Positions 21,908 to 34,186 are shown, numbered from the stretch's first letter. The stretch: 64,000 nt of DNA from Metabacillus halosaccharovorans (GCF_002019635.1 NZ_KV917371.1:2728001-2792000), one strand, 5' to 3'. The notes: generated by a model not told the origin, from the letters alone. Program-made: numbers and translations.

Positions 21908-24130
21908 ATGTTGCAATTTTTATCAAATCAGTTATTAGCAGGTTTGAATGATATGCAACAAAAAGCGGTAAAAACAACAGATGGCCCTTTACTAATTATG
22001 GCCGGTGCCGGTAGTGGAAAAACTAGGGTGTTAACACACCGTATTGCATATTTAATGACAGAAAAACAAATTGCCCCTTGGAATATATTGGCGATTACGT
22101 TTACAAATAAAGCTGCACGTGAAATGAGAGAGAGGATCCAAGGGATCTTAGGTTCTGGCGGGGATGATATTTGGATTTCTACCTTTCACTCGATGTGTGT
22201 AAGAATTTTACGAAGAGATAGTGACAGAATGGGAATCAACCGTAACTTTTCCATTCTTGATACGACAGATCAATTGTCAGTAATAAAATCAGTACTAAAA
22301 GAGAGAAACTTGGATCCTAAAAAGTATGATCCAAGAAGCATGCTGGGATCTATTAGCAGTGCCAAGAATGAACTAATCACACCAGAAGAATTTGATAATC
22401 AAGCAGGAAGCCATTACGAGCAAATCGTTAGTGATGTTTACAAAGATTATCAAAAGAAACTCCGTAAAAACCAGTCACTTGACTTTGATGACCTTATTAT
22501 GACAACCATTCAATTATTTCAACGTGTTCCGGAAGTGCTAGAGACATATCAGAGAAAGTTCCAGTATATTCATGTTGATGAGTATCAAGATACGAACAGA
22601 GCGCAATATATGCTTGTTAAGCTTTTAGCTGCAAGATTTCAAAATTTATGTGTTGTTGGGGACTCTGATCAATCAATCTACCGTTGGCGTGGAGCAGATA
22701 TTGCAAATATTTTATCGTTTGAGAAGGATTATCCTCAAGCAAATGTTATTTTATTAGAACAAAACTATCGTTCAACCAAGCTTATTTTAGAAGCAGCCAA
22801 TGAAGTGATTAAGAAAAACTCGAATCGTAAACCTAAAAAGCTTTGGACGGAAAATCCGCAAGGGCCAAAAATTACGTACTATCGTGCTGATAGTGAGGCA
22901 TCAGAAGGACAATTTGTGGCAGGGAAAATTAAGCAGTTGGTGGATTCAGGACAACGTAAGCTTTCTGATATCGCGATTCTGTATCGTACAAATGCACAAT
23001 CCCGTATTATTGAGGAAGTATTATTAAAGTCAAATTTAAATTATACAATCGTTGGTGGTATTAAGTTCTACGACCGAAAAGAAATTAAGGATTTACTAGC
23101 ATATCTTCGTTTAATTGCTAATCCGGATGACGACATTAGCTTGGCCCGTGTTATCAATGTACCGAAACGTGGTGTTGGTTCAACGTCTTTTGATCGGATT
23201 GCAAATTATGCAATCGCTCATGATATTTCGATATTCCGGGCACTTGATGAAATAGAACATATTGGAGTAAGTGCCAGAGTTGTTAATGCATTGGTAGAGT
23301 TTCGGGAATTAATCCGAAACCTTGGTAATATGCAGGACTATCTTTCAGTTACTGAGCTTGCTGAAGAGATTATTGAAAAATCGGGTTATCGAGACATGCT
23401 AAAGCAGGAAAAAACGCTTGAAGCCCAAAGCCGCCTGGAGAATATTGATGAGTTTTTATCTGTTACTCAAACCTTTGAGAAGCAAAATGAAGACAAAAGC
23501 CTTGTTGCCTTTTTAACGGACTTAGCTCTTGTATCAGATATTGACAAACTTGATGAAGAAGAACAGGAACAAAGTGATGCACTCGTTTTAATGACACTTC
23601 ATTCTGCAAAAGGCCTGGAGTTCCCGGTTGTCTTTTTAATTGGACTTGAGGAAGGAGTTTTCCCACATAGCCGTTCTTTAATGGAAGAAGATGAGATGGA
23701 GGAAGAACGCCGTCTGGCATATGTAGGGATTACAAGGGCTGAACAGGAGCTGTTTATAACAAATGCTCAAATGCGTACATTATTCGGTAGGACGAGCATG
23801 AATCCGGAATCACGATTTATTTCTGAAATTCCAGGTGAGTTAATTGAGAACTTGAATGAACAGGTGAAAAAAGCTTCAACTTCATTCAATACAGCACGCA
23901 GACAGGAAAAACGTCCCCCAGTGTCAAGGCCTGTTGTTACACCATCTTCTACTGGAGGAGATGAACTTCCGTGGGCAGTTGGAGATAAAGCTGAACATAA
24001 AAAATGGGGTATTGGTACGGTTGTAAGTGTAAAAGGAGCAGGAGAAGGAAAGGAATTAGATATTGCGTTTCCTAGTCCAGTCGGCATTAAACGTCTCCTT
24101 GCTAAATTTGCTCCTATTAATCGTGTGTAA
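21908..24130 (+). CDS. pcrA: ATP-dependent DNA helicase PcrA
   Basis: PcrA is the essential UvrD-family 3'-5' helicase that acts in repair, rolling-circle plasmid replication and removal of RecA and stalled complexes. SF1A motifs are complete: Walker A AGAGSGKT (32-39), [54 protein letters not shown] and [11 protein letters not shown]. The C-terminal tail ends in the RNA polymerase-binding Tudor-like region ([12 protein letters not shown]). ATG 21908 gives AAAGG at 9 nt and the family N-terminus; ATG 21899 is possible. Confidence 0.97.
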   Translation: MLQFLSNQLLAGLNDMQQKAVKTTDGPLLIMAGAGSGKTRVLTHRIAYLMTEKQIAPWNILAITFTNKAAREMRERIQGILGSGGDDIWISTFHSMCVRILRRDSDRMGINRNFSILDTTDQLSVIKSVLKERNLDPKKYDPRSMLGSISSAKNELITPEEFDNQAGSHYEQIVSDVYKDYQKKLRKNQSLDFDDLIMTTIQLFQRVPEVLETYQRKFQYIHVDEYQDTNRAQYMLVKLLAARFQNLCVVGDSDQSIYRWRGADIANILSFEKDYPQANVILLEQNYRSTKLILEAANEVIKKNSNRKPKKLWTENPQGPKITYYRADSEASEGQFVAGKIKQLVDSGQRKLSDIAILYRTNAQSRIIEEVLLKSNLNYTIVGGIKFYDRKEIKDLLAYLRLIANPDDDISLARVINVPKRGVGSTSFDRIANYAIAHDISIFRALDEIEHIGVSARVVNALVEFRELIRNLGNMQDYLSVTELAEEIIEKSGYRDMLKQEKTLEAQSRLENIDEFLSVTQTFEKQNEDKSLVAFLTDLALVSDIDKLDEEEQEQSDALVLMTLHSAKGLEFPVVFLIGLEEGVFPHSRSLMEEDEMEEERRLAYVGITRAEQELFITNAQMRTLFGRTSMNPESRFISEIPGELIENLNEQVKKASTSFNTARRQEKRPPVSRPVVTPSSTGGDELPWAVGDKAEHKKWGIGTVVSVKGAGEGKELDIAFPSPVGIKRLLAKFAPINRV

Positions 24131-24166
24131 ATCAAAAGTTCCGGAAGAAAGGATTGGGACATCTGA

Positions 24167-26173
<2,007 letters not shown>

Positions 26174-26224
26174 TCGTCAACCCATCCCAGTGAAATAGGA
26201 AAAAATAAGAGGTGTGGACTTACA

Positions 26225-27409
26225 TTGAAAAAGAGACTAGTTATGGTGTTAACAGGCTTACTATTTTTAACGGCTTGTGCACCTAATTTCGGAGAGCAAG
26301 AGGAAATCGTTCAGGAAACCGAGGATGAATCTACGGAAACAGCGATCATCCCAAAGTATAATATTTCAGACTCATATTACAAAATGGTTTTACCGTTTAA
26401 GCAAGGGGAAGCAAGAGGGTTAGTGTCAGAACAACTAAATACCCGACTTGATATTGACGAGTTTGAAACAGGTTTAATGAGGGTTGCGCAGGAGACATTT
26501 TCCACAGATGAATATCTATATCAGGAAGGCCAATATTTAACAAGTGAAGTGATTACGAGCTGGTTAAAGAGAAAGCTAACCGGTGATGCTCTAAAACAGG
26601 CACAAGCAGAGGCAAAAGAAAATGATGAAAAATTTGTGGATTTAGGATTAAATCCTGCGCTTACTGGTGAAGGTGGATTAGAACAACAAAATGCCAATAA
26701 TCCAATTTACTTAGCACATATGCTTGAGCATAACTATTTAATCCAGGAGGGTAATACAGCCAAGCTTGGCGGAGTTGTTATCGGGTTAGCGATGAATTCT
26801 GTACACTACTTTAATCAAAAGGATGGTTATGCAAGAGAGCATAAAATTAGTAGAAGTGAAATCCTCTCAAAAGGAAAAGAAATTGCACAGGAAATCATTA
26901 CTCGTGTTAGAAACACAAGTGGTTTAGAGAACGTTCCAATTGTTATTGCCTTATATGAACAAGAAAAAAAGTCCTCAATTGTTCCTGGTAATTTTATTGC
27001 GAAAACAACAGTAAAGCAGGGTACCAACAATTTAGGGAAATGGGAAGATATAAAGGAAGATTATTACTTCTTTCCATCACCGGAAGCAACAGAAGACTAC
27101 AGAGATGACGCGCAAATGTTTAATCGATTTAAGCAGGATATCGAAGAGTTTTTCCCGAATTACACAGGTGTAATCGGAAAAGCATTTTACAAAAATGAGG
27201 AACTTAACTATCTTGATATTGAAATTCCAATGCAGTTTTATGGAAAAGCAGAAGTAGTGGCATTTACTCAATTTGTTACCGGGAAAATCATGGAATACTT
27301 TCCGGATTACATGAATGTAGAAGTCAATATTATGTCAACATCTGGTCAGGAAGCACTCATTTTGAAAGAGCCAAATCAAGAGGAACCAACCGTTCATATT
27401 TATAAATAA
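26225..27409 (+). CDS. yerH: CamS-family lipoprotein YerH
   Basis: This 394-aa lipoprotein belongs to the CamS family, named after the Enterococcus sex pheromone cAM373 precursor, whose signal peptide is the pheromone. The signal ends in lipobox LTAC (Cys18). The conserved body shows GLNPALTGEG, PIYLAHMLEHNYL and GVVIGLAMNSVHYF. The start is TTG 26225 with AGAGGTG upstream. It is the last gene of the pcrB-pcrA-ligA cluster, as in B. subtilis. Its role in Bacillus is unknown. Confidence 0.93.
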   Translation: MKKRLVMVLTGLLFLTACAPNFGEQEEIVQETEDESTETAIIPKYNISDSYYKMVLPFKQGEARGLVSEQLNTRLDIDEFETGLMRVAQETFSTDEYLYQEGQYLTSEVITSWLKRKLTGDALKQAQAEAKENDEKFVDLGLNPALTGEGGLEQQNANNPIYLAHMLEHNYLIQEGNTAKLGGVVIGLAMNSVHYFNQKDGYAREHKISRSEILSKGKEIAQEIITRVRNTSGLENVPIVIALYEQEKKSSIVPGNFIAKTTVKQGTNNLGKWEDIKEDYYFFPSPEATEDYRDDAQMFNRFKQDIEEFFPNYTGVIGKAFYKNEELNYLDIEIPMQFYGKAEVVAFTQFVTGKIMEYFPDYMNVEVNIMSTSGQEALILKEPNQEEPTVHIYK

Positions 27410-27444
27410 TAAAACCGCTTGGAGATCTCCAAGCGGTTTTATTC
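27410..27444 (+). terminator. Terminator after camS
   Basis: A perfect palindrome occupies 27411-27440, with arms AAAACCGCTTGGAGA and TCTCCAAGCGGTTTT. It can terminate both strands. Confidence 0.93.
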
Positions 27445-27470
27445 TATTCAATATTACAATGAAAAATATT

Positions 27471-27638
27471 CTATCTTGTACAAGACTTCTCAATAATAGG
27501 AAAGCCTCCTTGGCTCTAGCAACTAGCAGAGAGTGATTGTACTTCTTTATAACTAAAGTAAGATTGAGAGAAAACCAATGATCCTGCTAATATTAACATG
27601 GTTGAGAGAATGCATAAAAGTATGGGTTTCTTTTGTAC
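27471..27638 (-). pseudogene. Broken small secreted/membrane protein gene
   Basis: On the minus strand a frame runs KKPILLCILSTMLILAG, then SYFSYKEVQSLSASC, TAG, SQGGFPIIEK, SCTR, TAG. It has a hydrophobic N-terminal helix and a C..GGFP..EK tail of a type often seen in small Bacillus proteins. An in-frame TAG at 27516-27518 splits it. Its 5' end runs straight into the 99-bp repeat at 27636, with no start codon left. It is best read as a decayed gene. I do not know the function. Confidence 0.45.
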
Positions 27639-27734
27639 TATCAGAAAGTATATAAATTTTATGGATGATAGTATAAGAAAAACTAATGCTTTCGCCATTA
27701 GGGCTTGGCGACAAGCCAAATTTTTCTAATCTTA
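27636..27734. repeat. 99-bp dispersed element, copy A
   Basis: This element is nearly identical to 45139-45236, with one indel and a few substitutions over 99 bp. It has two dyads: TACTATCA..TGATAGTA and AGAAAAACT..a TTTTTCT arm around a CTTGGCGACAAGCC hairpin. There is no ORF and no obvious target duplication. It abuts the broken gene at 27471-27638. Confidence 0.9.
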
Positions 27735-27739
27735 GCATT

Positions 27740-28153
27740 TTATCCATTCCAATAAAGCCGCTCATTGTGTGGCTGTTCATAAAGTGGAATTTCATCCTCT
27801 TTTGAATCCTGCTGTGGTGTATTTTCTGTTTGTTGTGGTTGGGGAGAAATAACATTTATTTTTTTATCTGAATCTTTGTTTGATAAAGTATGAATTAACT
27901 GTGAAGTGAGGTCATTTCTTTTTTCGTATGCAGTTAAAAAGGCTGAAATGGCAATAATGATTCCTCCACCTATCAACGCAAATAAATAAGGTCCGAAAGA
28001 ACCAACCATTTGAAGTAACATAAAGTCGATTGACCCGCCATACATTTCTCTTTCTGCTTCAGCAGCTTTAAAGGTCATCGATATATGATTGATTAATCCA
28101 CCTGCACCCAGGAGGATTAAAAATCCACCAAAGCCAATTAAGAATTTCTTCAA
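27740..28153 (-). CDS. Two-TM membrane protein of unknown function
   Basis: This 137-aa protein has two hydrophobic segments (about residues 4-22 and 53-75). The C-terminal tail, about 60 residues, is polar and glutamine/proline rich (ISPQPQQTENTPQQDSKEDE). TTG 28153 is chosen because AGGAGTGG lies 6 nt away; the GTG at 28162 overlaps that ribosome site. It is divergent from the symporter genes and its 3' end is next to the 99-bp repeat. I do not recognise the family. Confidence 0.65.
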   Translation of the reverse strand: MKKFLIGFGGFLILLGAGGLINHISMTFKAAEAEREMYGGSIDFMLLQMVGSFGPYLFALIGGGIIIAISAFLTAYEKRNDLTSQLIHTLSNKDSDKKINVISPQPQQTENTPQQDSKEDEIPLYEQPHNERLYWNG

Positions 28154-28162
28154 TTTTACCAC

Positions 28163-28598
28163 TCCTGACGAAATGATTCTCGTCCGATTTTACCATAAAT
28201 TAATAGATATATCCAGAAAATTGAAAATATAAGTAGTGTTTTAGATAAGTAAATAGAGGGAAAAATAAATTATTATATCATGAAATTCTAAGTGCTGAAA
28301 GACAAAAATCATCAAAAAATATGTGGAAAAACGCAATTTTTGCAAACTTAATTTTATGAATTTTAATGAATAGATATAATCTATAATAGGATATTTTGAC
28401 TAATTGATGCGTTTTTGTGAATAATTATGCATTTTTTAATTTGCGGCCAAGACGGAAATTTGTTTGATCTGTCAGATTGTGTTAAGATGTTAAACGTCTC
28501 GTGCCTACTGTCAGTCTATTAGCCTATAAATATCTTTCATCATGAAATTGCATATGACTGCATAAGGATTTGTTAAAGCTAATTTAGGGGGTGTCCAT
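28163..28598. other. Gene-free AT-rich region before symporter genes
   Basis: No ORF with a ribosome site is seen. A TATAAT at 28375-28380 could serve as a -10 for the symporter operon, but the matching -35 is poor. In B. subtilis the gene at this locus (opuE) has osmotically controlled sigma-A and sigma-B promoters; I cannot find a convincing sigma-B site here. Confidence 0.4.
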
Positions 28599-28700
28599 AT
28601 GGAATTAACTTTAGCAACATGGTGTTGGTTGTTGATCCCAATGCCATTGTTAGTAGTACTATCGATTATTACCTATTTTACTGAGAAAAGGAGTGGTTAA
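28599..28700 (+). CDS. Symporter small accessory protein (33 aa)
   Basis: This is a 33-codon ORF with a strong ribosome site (AGGGGGTG, 6 nt from ATG). The product starts MELTLATWCWLLIPMPLL and has one transmembrane helix and a short charged end (YFTEKRSG). It lies 6 nt upstream of the sodium/proline symporter gene, the usual position of the small accessory proteins found with SSF symporters. By inference it is co-made with, and binds, the transporter. Confidence 0.75.
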   Translation: MELTLATWCWLLIPMPLLVVLSIITYFTEKRSG

Positions 28701-28706
28701 GGAAAA

Positions 28707-30179
28707 ATGGATATTAATATAGCCCAATTAACGGCAATTATTATTTATCTGGTAGGGATGTTAGCTATTGGAATAGTTGCATCTAAAATGACAAGTAATT
28801 TAACAGATTACGTACTTGGAGGAAGACGTCTAACTCCGGGGGTAGCCGCTTTAAGTGCAGGAGCATCAGACATGAGTGGTTGGTTAATGCTGGGTTTACC
28901 CGGAGCCATGTATGCCAGTGGTATGGGAGGAATGTGGATTGCGATAGGTTTATCAGTTGGTGCGTATTTAAACTGGCAATTTGTTGCAAAGCCATTTAGG
29001 GTATATACGGAAGTTGCAAATGATTCAATCACGGTATCAGACTATTTTGAAAATCGTTTCCGTGATAAATCAAGATTACTAAGAATCGTATCTGCTATTG
29101 TTATTCTGGTATTCTTTACTTTTTACACTTCTTCAAGTCTGGTAGGTGGTGCCATTCTTCTTGAAAGTTCGTTTGGAATGGATTATAGACTAGCGTTATG
29201 GATTGGTTGTGGAGTTATCCTTTCATATACTCTTTTAGGAGGATTCCTGGCAGCAAGTTGGACTGATTTTATTCAAGGAATTTTAATGCTTTTAGCTTTA
29301 GTCATTATACCAATCGTTGTTGTATATGAACTTGGTGGTTGGGGAGACACGTTACAAAAGATTGGAAATATTGATCCATCTTATCTAGATATCAATACAG
29401 GAGCAACATTTATAGGAGTAGTTTCACTACTTGCATGGGGACTGGGTTATTTTGGTCAACCGCATATTGTTGTTCGATTTATGGGGATTAGATCGACTAA
29501 GGATATTCCAAAAGCTCGATTAATTGGGATGACATGGATGATTATTTCACTCTTTGGAGCAATTTTTATCGGATTCACAGGAATTGCTTACTTTGCTGAT
29601 GCACCGCTTGAAAACTCTGAAACAGTGTTTATTATGTTTTCACAGGTGTTATTTAATCCTTGGGTTTCAGGATTCTTGCTTGCAGCAATTCTTGCAGCTA
29701 TTATGAGTACAGTAGATTCTCAATTAATTGTTGCTTCAAGTGCTTTAGCACAAGACTTTTATAAGCAGCTATTTAAAAGAGATGCTACACAAAAGGAAGA
29801 AATGATTGTTGGAAGAATTGCCTGTCTTGTTATTGCGATCATTGCAATCTTCTTAGGTTATGATCGAGAGAGTAAAGTTCTTGAGCTTGTAAGTTATGCA
29901 TGGGCAGGGTTTGGTGCTGCATTTGGTCCACTTATTATCTTGAGCTTGTTCTGGAAACGCATGACCAGAAATGGTGCATTAGCCGGAATGATTGTTGGTG
30001 CTCTAACCGTTATTATTTGGTCTAAACTAACAGGCGGTATTTTTGATTTGTATGAACTGGCACCAGGATTCATCTTTTCATGGATCACAATTTGGATTGT
30101 GAGTTTATTAGGAAAAGAGCCTTCGGAAGAAGTTCAAAATGAGTTTGATACGTTTAAAGCTGAATTAAGAAAGTCTTAA
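28707..30179 (+). CDS. Sodium/proline symporter (PutP/OpuE type)
   Basis: This 490-aa SSF-family symporter, with about 13 membrane helices, takes up proline with sodium. Family marks are DYVLGGRRLTPGVAALSAG, ASDMSGWLMLGLPGAMY (sodium/proline site) and GQPHIVVRFMGIRS. In B. subtilis the copy at this locus is opuE, which imports proline for osmoprotection, whereas putP is used for catabolism. No proline catabolic genes are nearby, which favours the osmotic role. It ends in a clear terminator. Confidence 0.92.
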   Translation: MDINIAQLTAIIIYLVGMLAIGIVASKMTSNLTDYVLGGRRLTPGVAALSAGASDMSGWLMLGLPGAMYASGMGGMWIAIGLSVGAYLNWQFVAKPFRVYTEVANDSITVSDYFENRFRDKSRLLRIVSAIVILVFFTFYTSSSLVGGAILLESSFGMDYRLALWIGCGVILSYTLLGGFLAASWTDFIQGILMLLALVIIPIVVVYELGGWGDTLQKIGNIDPSYLDINTGATFIGVVSLLAWGLGYFGQPHIVVRFMGIRSTKDIPKARLIGMTWMIISLFGAIFIGFTGIAYFADAPLENSETVFIMFSQVLFNPWVSGFLLAAILAAIMSTVDSQLIVASSALAQDFYKQLFKRDATQKEEMIVGRIACLVIAIIAIFLGYDRESKVLELVSYAWAGFGAAFGPLIILSLFWKRMTRNGALAGMIVGALTVIIWSKLTGGIFDLYELAPGFIFSWITIWIVSLLGKEPSEEVQNEFDTFKAELRKS

Positions 30180-30184
30180 AGCCG

Positions 30185-30218
30185 AAACATCCCCTTTCAT
30201 TTTAAGGGGGTGTTTTTT
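30185..30218 (+). terminator. Terminator after symporter gene
   Basis: ACATCCCCTT (30187-30196) pairs with AAGGGGGTGT (30204-30213), followed by TTTTT. Confidence 0.92.
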
Positions 30219-30280
30219 GATAGGCAAAAAACAGATTAGCTTCATAGGATATATTAAAACGTAAATGGAGGTTATAAAGA

Positions 30281-30661
30281 ATGACAGATCCAATGAAGCT
30301 GATCAATGAGTTTTTCCAAAGCCGGCCTAAACGAACATTGCTGGATTCTATAGATGACGCGTTTAGGAAATCAAATCCTGTTGCTGGTTTCTCCATAGAT
30401 GTAAAGGAGACAGCAGATCATTTTATTGTTATTGCTGAGCTTCCGGGTGTCCCAAAAGAGGATATTCAAGTGGAATTGCGTGGAGACGATGTGGTCATTA
30501 GAGTGAAGGAGCAACGTCATCAAAGCAGGAGAATCGGTGGAGTCAAAAATGTTTCGTTGCCTCATTATGTATTGAGGAAAAATATGAAGGCCATGTATAA
30601 ACACGGATTACTGGAGATTCAGTTGGATAAAAAGAAGCCAAAGAAGATTGAGATTGAGTAG
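30281..30661 (+). CDS. Hsp20/alpha-crystallin small heat shock protein
   Basis: This 126-aa small heat shock protein holds unfolding proteins in a refoldable state. The alpha-crystallin domain fills residues 37-126, with DHFIVIAELPGVPKEDIQVE and the end strand GLLEIQLDKKKPKKIEIE. It lacks the C-terminal IXI extension typical of many Hsp20 proteins, ending right after the domain. GGAGG precedes the ATG. It is a monocistronic unit between two terminators. No CIRCE or CtsR site was seen. Confidence 0.9.
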   Translation: MTDPMKLINEFFQSRPKRTLLDSIDDAFRKSNPVAGFSIDVKETADHFIVIAELPGVPKEDIQVELRGDDVVIRVKEQRHQSRRIGGVKNVSLPHYVLRKNMKAMYKHGLLEIQLDKKKPKKIEIE

Positions 30662-30675
30662 TACTTAACGTGTCC

Positions 30676-30703
30676 CGCTAGTATGAAACTAGCGTTTTTT
30701 TTA
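30676..30703 (+). terminator. Terminator after hsp20
   Basis: CGCTAGT (30676-30682) pairs with ACTAGCG (30688-30694), followed by TTTTTTTTATT. Confidence 0.93.
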
Positions 30704-30727
30704 TTCCTCAATTTTAGGTTTTTGTCG

Positions 30728-30820
30728 AATAGTCGATAAATTTGAAGAATCGAAGATAAAATAGAAGGAATCGAAGATATATCTTAATAATCGTAGATGA
30801 AGTCCTCAGAATCGAAGATA
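30728..30820. repeat. Five phased AATCGAAGATA repeats
   Basis: Copies of AATCGAAGATA, perfect or nearly so, begin at 30728 (poor), 30748, 30769, 30789 and 30810. The steps are 20, 21, 20 and 21 bp, almost exactly two turns of DNA. The spacers between copies are not alike. The array lies between the hsp20 terminator and the gatC promoter. Confidence 0.8.
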
Positions 30821-30865
30821 ATCCTAAATTTGATCTCCAAGTATGGTAGCTTTTCTCTACAATTG

Positions 30866-30895
30866 TTGATTAAATATATGTTCATTTGGTATCAT
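30866..30895 (+). promoter_or_regulatory. Probable gatCAB promoter
   Basis: TTGATT (30866-30871), an 18-bp spacer and TATCAT (30890-30895) lie about 40 nt before gatC and just after the phased repeat array. Confidence 0.5.
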
Positions 30896-30937
30896 CAGAG
30901 TATTGTGATTGTACGATTTTGTGGAGGTGAGTGTTAG

Positions 30938-31228
30938 ATGTCTAGAATTTCAACTGATCAAGTAAAGCATGTTGCGAATTTAGCTCGTTTGGCTATTTCT
31001 GAGGAAGATGCGGAGCTTTTTACAAAACAATTAGATGCAATTATTACATTTGCAGAGCAATTAAATGAAGTCGATACTGAAAATGTTAAGCCTACTTCTC
31101 ATGTATTGGATATGAAAAATGTGATGAGAGAAGATGTTCCTAAAAAAGGATTAGATAACGAAGAGGTTGTTAAAAATGCACCAGATCATGCTGATGGGTA
31201 TATTCGTGTACCATCAATTTTAGAATAA
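30938..31228 (+). CDS. gatC: Asp/Glu-tRNA amidotransferase subunit GatC
   Basis: GatC is the 96-aa subunit that wraps GatA and GatB in the complex converting Glu-tRNA(Gln) (and Asp-tRNA(Asn)) to the amidated form. It starts [18 protein letters not shown], as usual for the family, and contains the [14 protein letters not shown] linker and a C-terminal [11 protein letters not shown]. It is first in the gatCAB operon, 13 nt before gatA. Confidence 0.96.
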   Translation: MSRISTDQVKHVANLARLAISEEDAELFTKQLDAIITFAEQLNEVDTENVKPTSHVLDMKNVMREDVPKKGLDNEEVVKNAPDHADGYIRVPSILE

Positions 31229-31241
31229 AGGAGGGACAAGC

Positions 31242-32699
31242 ATGGCATTATTTGATCATAAAATATCAGAATTAAAAGAACTTTTACATAAGAAGGAAAT
31301 AACTGTTTCTGATTTAGTGGATGAATCTTATCAACGCATCCAAGCGGTTGATGATAAAGTTGGAGCGTTCCTTGCATTAAATGAAGAACAAGCACGTACA
31401 TATGCTAAGGAATTAGATGAAGCGTTAGATAGCCGTAGTGAATTTGGGCTATTATTCGGTATGCCGATCGGGGTCAAAGATAATATCGTAACAAAAGGCT
31501 TACGTACAACTTGTGCTAGTAAGATCCTGGAGAACTTTGATCCTATTTATGATGCAACGGTTGTGAAACATCTTCAAAATGCTGAAGCAGTGACAATCGG
31601 AAAACTAAACATGGACGAATTTGCGATGGGTTCATCAACTGAGAACTCCGGCTTTAAACCGACTCGTAATCCTTGGAATTTAGAGACTGTTCCAGGTGGT
31701 TCTAGTGGCGGGTCTGCTGCTGCTGTAGCTGCTGGTGAAGTTCCTTTTTCACTGGGATCAGATACAGGTGGTTCCATTCGTCAACCTGCTTCTTTCTGTG
31801 GAGTTGTTGGACTAAAGCCTACATATGGACGTGTTTCCCGTTTTGGTTTGGTTGCTTTTGCATCTTCTTTAGACCAAATTGGACCAATTACACGTACAGT
31901 TGAAGATAATGCTTTCCTCCTGCAAGCGATCTCTGGTGTAGATGAAATGGATTCAACTTCTGCAAATGTGGAAGTACCAGATTTCCTTTCTTCACTAACA
32001 GGTGATGTGAAAGGATTAAAAATCGCTGTACCAAAAGAATATCTTGGTGAAGGTGTAAATGAAGAAGTAAAGCAGTCAGTTCTTGATTCATTAAAAGTGT
32101 TGGAAGGACTAGGAGCGACATGGGAAGAGGTTTCATTACCACACTCTAAATATGCTCTTGCAACCTACTATTTACTTTCTTCATCTGAAGCTTCTGCAAA
32201 CCTGTCTCGTTTTGATGGTGTGCGTTATGGCTATCGATCAGATAATGCAGAAAATCTAATTGAGTTGTACAAGCAGAGTCGTGCAGAGGGCTTTGGTAAT
32301 GAAGTGAAGCGACGTATTATGCTTGGAACATTTGCATTAAGCTCCGGTTACTATGATGCTTACTATAAAAAAGCGCAAAAAGTACGTACATTAATCAAAA
32401 AAGATTTTGAAGATGTATTTGAAAATTATGATGTTATTATTGGGCCGACTACACCAACACCTGCCTTTAAAATCGGTGAAAATGTAAAAGATCCATTAAC
32501 AATGTATGCAAATGATATTTTAACAATTCCTGTAAACCTTGCAGGTGTACCAGGAATTTCTGTGCCTTGTGGCTTATCAAATGGATTACCGCTTGGATTA
32601 CAGATTATCGGAAAGCATTTCGATGAAAGTACCATCTACCGAGTTGCTCATGCGTTTGAGCAGGCAACAGAACATCATAAAGCAAAACCTGAATTGTAA
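31242..32699 (+). CDS. gatA: Asp/Glu-tRNA amidotransferase subunit GatA
   Basis: GatA is the glutaminase of the GatCAB complex. It is an amidase-signature enzyme with the Ser-cisSer-Lys triad visible as Lys79 (GMPIGVKDN), Ser154 ([10 protein letters not shown]) and Ser178 (GSDTGGSIR). It has the normal length of 485 aa. AAGGAGGG precedes the ATG. It lies between gatC and gatB with gaps of 13 and 14 nt. Confidence 0.97.
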   Translation: MALFDHKISELKELLHKKEITVSDLVDESYQRIQAVDDKVGAFLALNEEQARTYAKELDEALDSRSEFGLLFGMPIGVKDNIVTKGLRTTCASKILENFDPIYDATVVKHLQNAEAVTIGKLNMDEFAMGSSTENSGFKPTRNPWNLETVPGGSSGGSAAAVAAGEVPFSLGSDTGGSIRQPASFCGVVGLKPTYGRVSRFGLVAFASSLDQIGPITRTVEDNAFLLQAISGVDEMDSTSANVEVPDFLSSLTGDVKGLKIAVPKEYLGEGVNEEVKQSVLDSLKVLEGLGATWEEVSLPHSKYALATYYLLSSSEASANLSRFDGVRYGYRSDNAENLIELYKQSRAEGFGNEVKRRIMLGTFALSSGYYDAYYKKAQKVRTLIKKDFEDVFENYDVIIGPTTPTPAFKIGENVKDPLTMYANDILTIPVNLAGVPGISVPCGLSNGLPLGLQIIGKHFDESTIYRVAHAFEQATEHHKAKPEL

Positions 32700-32713
32700 G
32701 GGGTGAGGAAACA

Positions 32714-34144
32714 ATGGAATATGAAACGGTCATAGGACTTGAGGTCCATGTTGAGCTAAAAACTGAATCAAAAATCTTTTCAAGTGCACCAAACCACTTT
32801 GGTGCTGAGCCGAACACAAATACAACCGTAGTCGAGCTGGGCTATCCAGGTGTATTACCTGTCTTGAATAAAAAAGTTGTTGATTTTGCGATGAAGGCAT
32901 GTATGGCTTTGAACTGCGAAGTTGCTACTGAGACGAAATTTGATCGTAAAAATTATTTTTATCCGGATAATCCAAAAGCATACCAAATTTCCCAATTTGA
33001 TAAACCGATTGGGGAAAATGGATGGATTGATATTGAAGTAAATGGTGAAACAAAACGTATCGGCATCACACGTATTCATATGGAAGAAGATGCAGGTAAA
33101 TTAATTCACTCAAATGACGGCTACTCTTTAGTTGATTTAAACCGTCAGGGTACACCTCTTATTGAAATCGTATCTGAACCGGATATCCGTACACCTGAAG
33201 AAGCCTATGCTTATTTAGAAAAGCTTAAAGCGATTATTCAATATACTGAGGTATCAGATTGCAAAATGGAAGAAGGCTCACTACGTTGTGACGCCAACAT
33301 CTCTTTACGTCCTGTAGGACAAGAAGAGTTCGGAACAAAAACAGAGCTTAAAAACTTAAACTCCTTTGCATTTGTTCAAAAAGGCCTAGAATATGAGGAA
33401 AAACGTCAAGAAAAGGTTCTTCGTTCCGGTGGGGTGATTGACCAGGAAACTCGTCGCTATGACGAAGCAACGAAGAAAACGATTCTTATGCGTGTAAAAG
33501 AAGGCTCTGATGATTACCGTTATTTCCCTGAGCCGGATCTTGTTGAACTATATATTGATGATGAATGGAAGAACAGAATCCGTACGTCCATTCCTGAGCT
33601 TCCGGATGCTCGCCGCAAACGATATATTGATGAGCTTGGCTTACCTGCGTATGATGCACAGGTGTTAACGATGACGAAGGAAATGTCTGATTTCTTTGAA
33701 GCTACCTTAACAGCTGGTGCTGAAGCAAAACAAGCATCAAACTGGATCATGGGTGAAGTTTCTGCTTACTTAAATGCTGAAGGGAAAGAGCTACATGATG
33801 TCGCTCTTACGGCAGAAGGTTTAGCAGGGATGATTAAGCTAATTGAAAATGGAACGATTTCTTCAAAAATTGCCAAGCAAGTATTCAAAGAACTTATCGA
33901 AAATGGTGGAGATCCTGAAACGATTGTAAAAGAAAAAGGATTGGTTCAAATTTCCGATGATGAAACATTACGTAAATTTGTTAACGATGCGATCGATGCA
34001 AATCCACAATCTGTTGATGACTTCAAAAATGGTAAACAAAAAGCAATTGGCTTCTTAGTTGGTCAAATTATGAAGGCAACAAAAGGACAAGCAAATCCAC
34101 CGATGGTAAATAAACTATTGATGGAAGAAATCCAAAAAAGATAA
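32714..34144 (+). CDS. gatB: Asp/Glu-tRNA amidotransferase subunit GatB
   Basis: GatB is the 476-aa kinase subunit that activates the tRNA-bound glutamate with ATP and then amidates it. Its start [19 protein letters not shown] is the family signature, and it continues with [18 protein letters not shown] [18 protein letters not shown] and YRYFPEPDL. The C-terminal YqeY-like tRNA-binding tail is complete. It is the last gene of the operon and faces the convergent AAA ATPase gene across a shared terminator. Confidence 0.97.
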   Translation: MEYETVIGLEVHVELKTESKIFSSAPNHFGAEPNTNTTVVELGYPGVLPVLNKKVVDFAMKACMALNCEVATETKFDRKNYFYPDNPKAYQISQFDKPIGENGWIDIEVNGETKRIGITRIHMEEDAGKLIHSNDGYSLVDLNRQGTPLIEIVSEPDIRTPEEAYAYLEKLKAIIQYTEVSDCKMEEGSLRCDANISLRPVGQEEFGTKTELKNLNSFAFVQKGLEYEEKRQEKVLRSGGVIDQETRRYDEATKKTILMRVKEGSDDYRYFPEPDLVELYIDDEWKNRIRTSIPELPDARRKRYIDELGLPAYDAQVLTMTKEMSDFFEATLTAGAEAKQASNWIMGEVSAYLNAEGKELHDVALTAEGLAGMIKLIENGTISSKIAKQVFKELIENGGDPETIVKEKGLVQISDDETLRKFVNDAIDANPQSVDDFKNGKQKAIGFLVGQIMKATKGQANPPMVNKLLMEEIQKR

Positions 34145-34148
34145 AAGC

Positions 34149-34186
34149 AAAAAGAGAGATCTGCTCTGCACGGGATCTCTCTTTTA
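34149..34186. terminator. Bidirectional terminator gatB / AAA ATPase
   Basis: AAAGAGAGATC (34151-34161) pairs with GATCTCTCTTT (34174-34184), with A and T runs on both sides. It serves both converging genes. Confidence 0.85.

Noticed and set aside
27411-27440. 30-bp perfect palindrome as an operator
   Set aside because: It directly follows the camS stop and has A and T flanks, so an intrinsic terminator explains it.
27636-27734. Insertion sequence
   Set aside because: Only 99 bp, no transposase and no visible target duplication; reported as a dispersed element.
30728-30820. CRISPR array
   Set aside because: Repeats are only about 11 bp and spacers 9-10 bp, with no cas genes; the spacing equals two helical turns instead.
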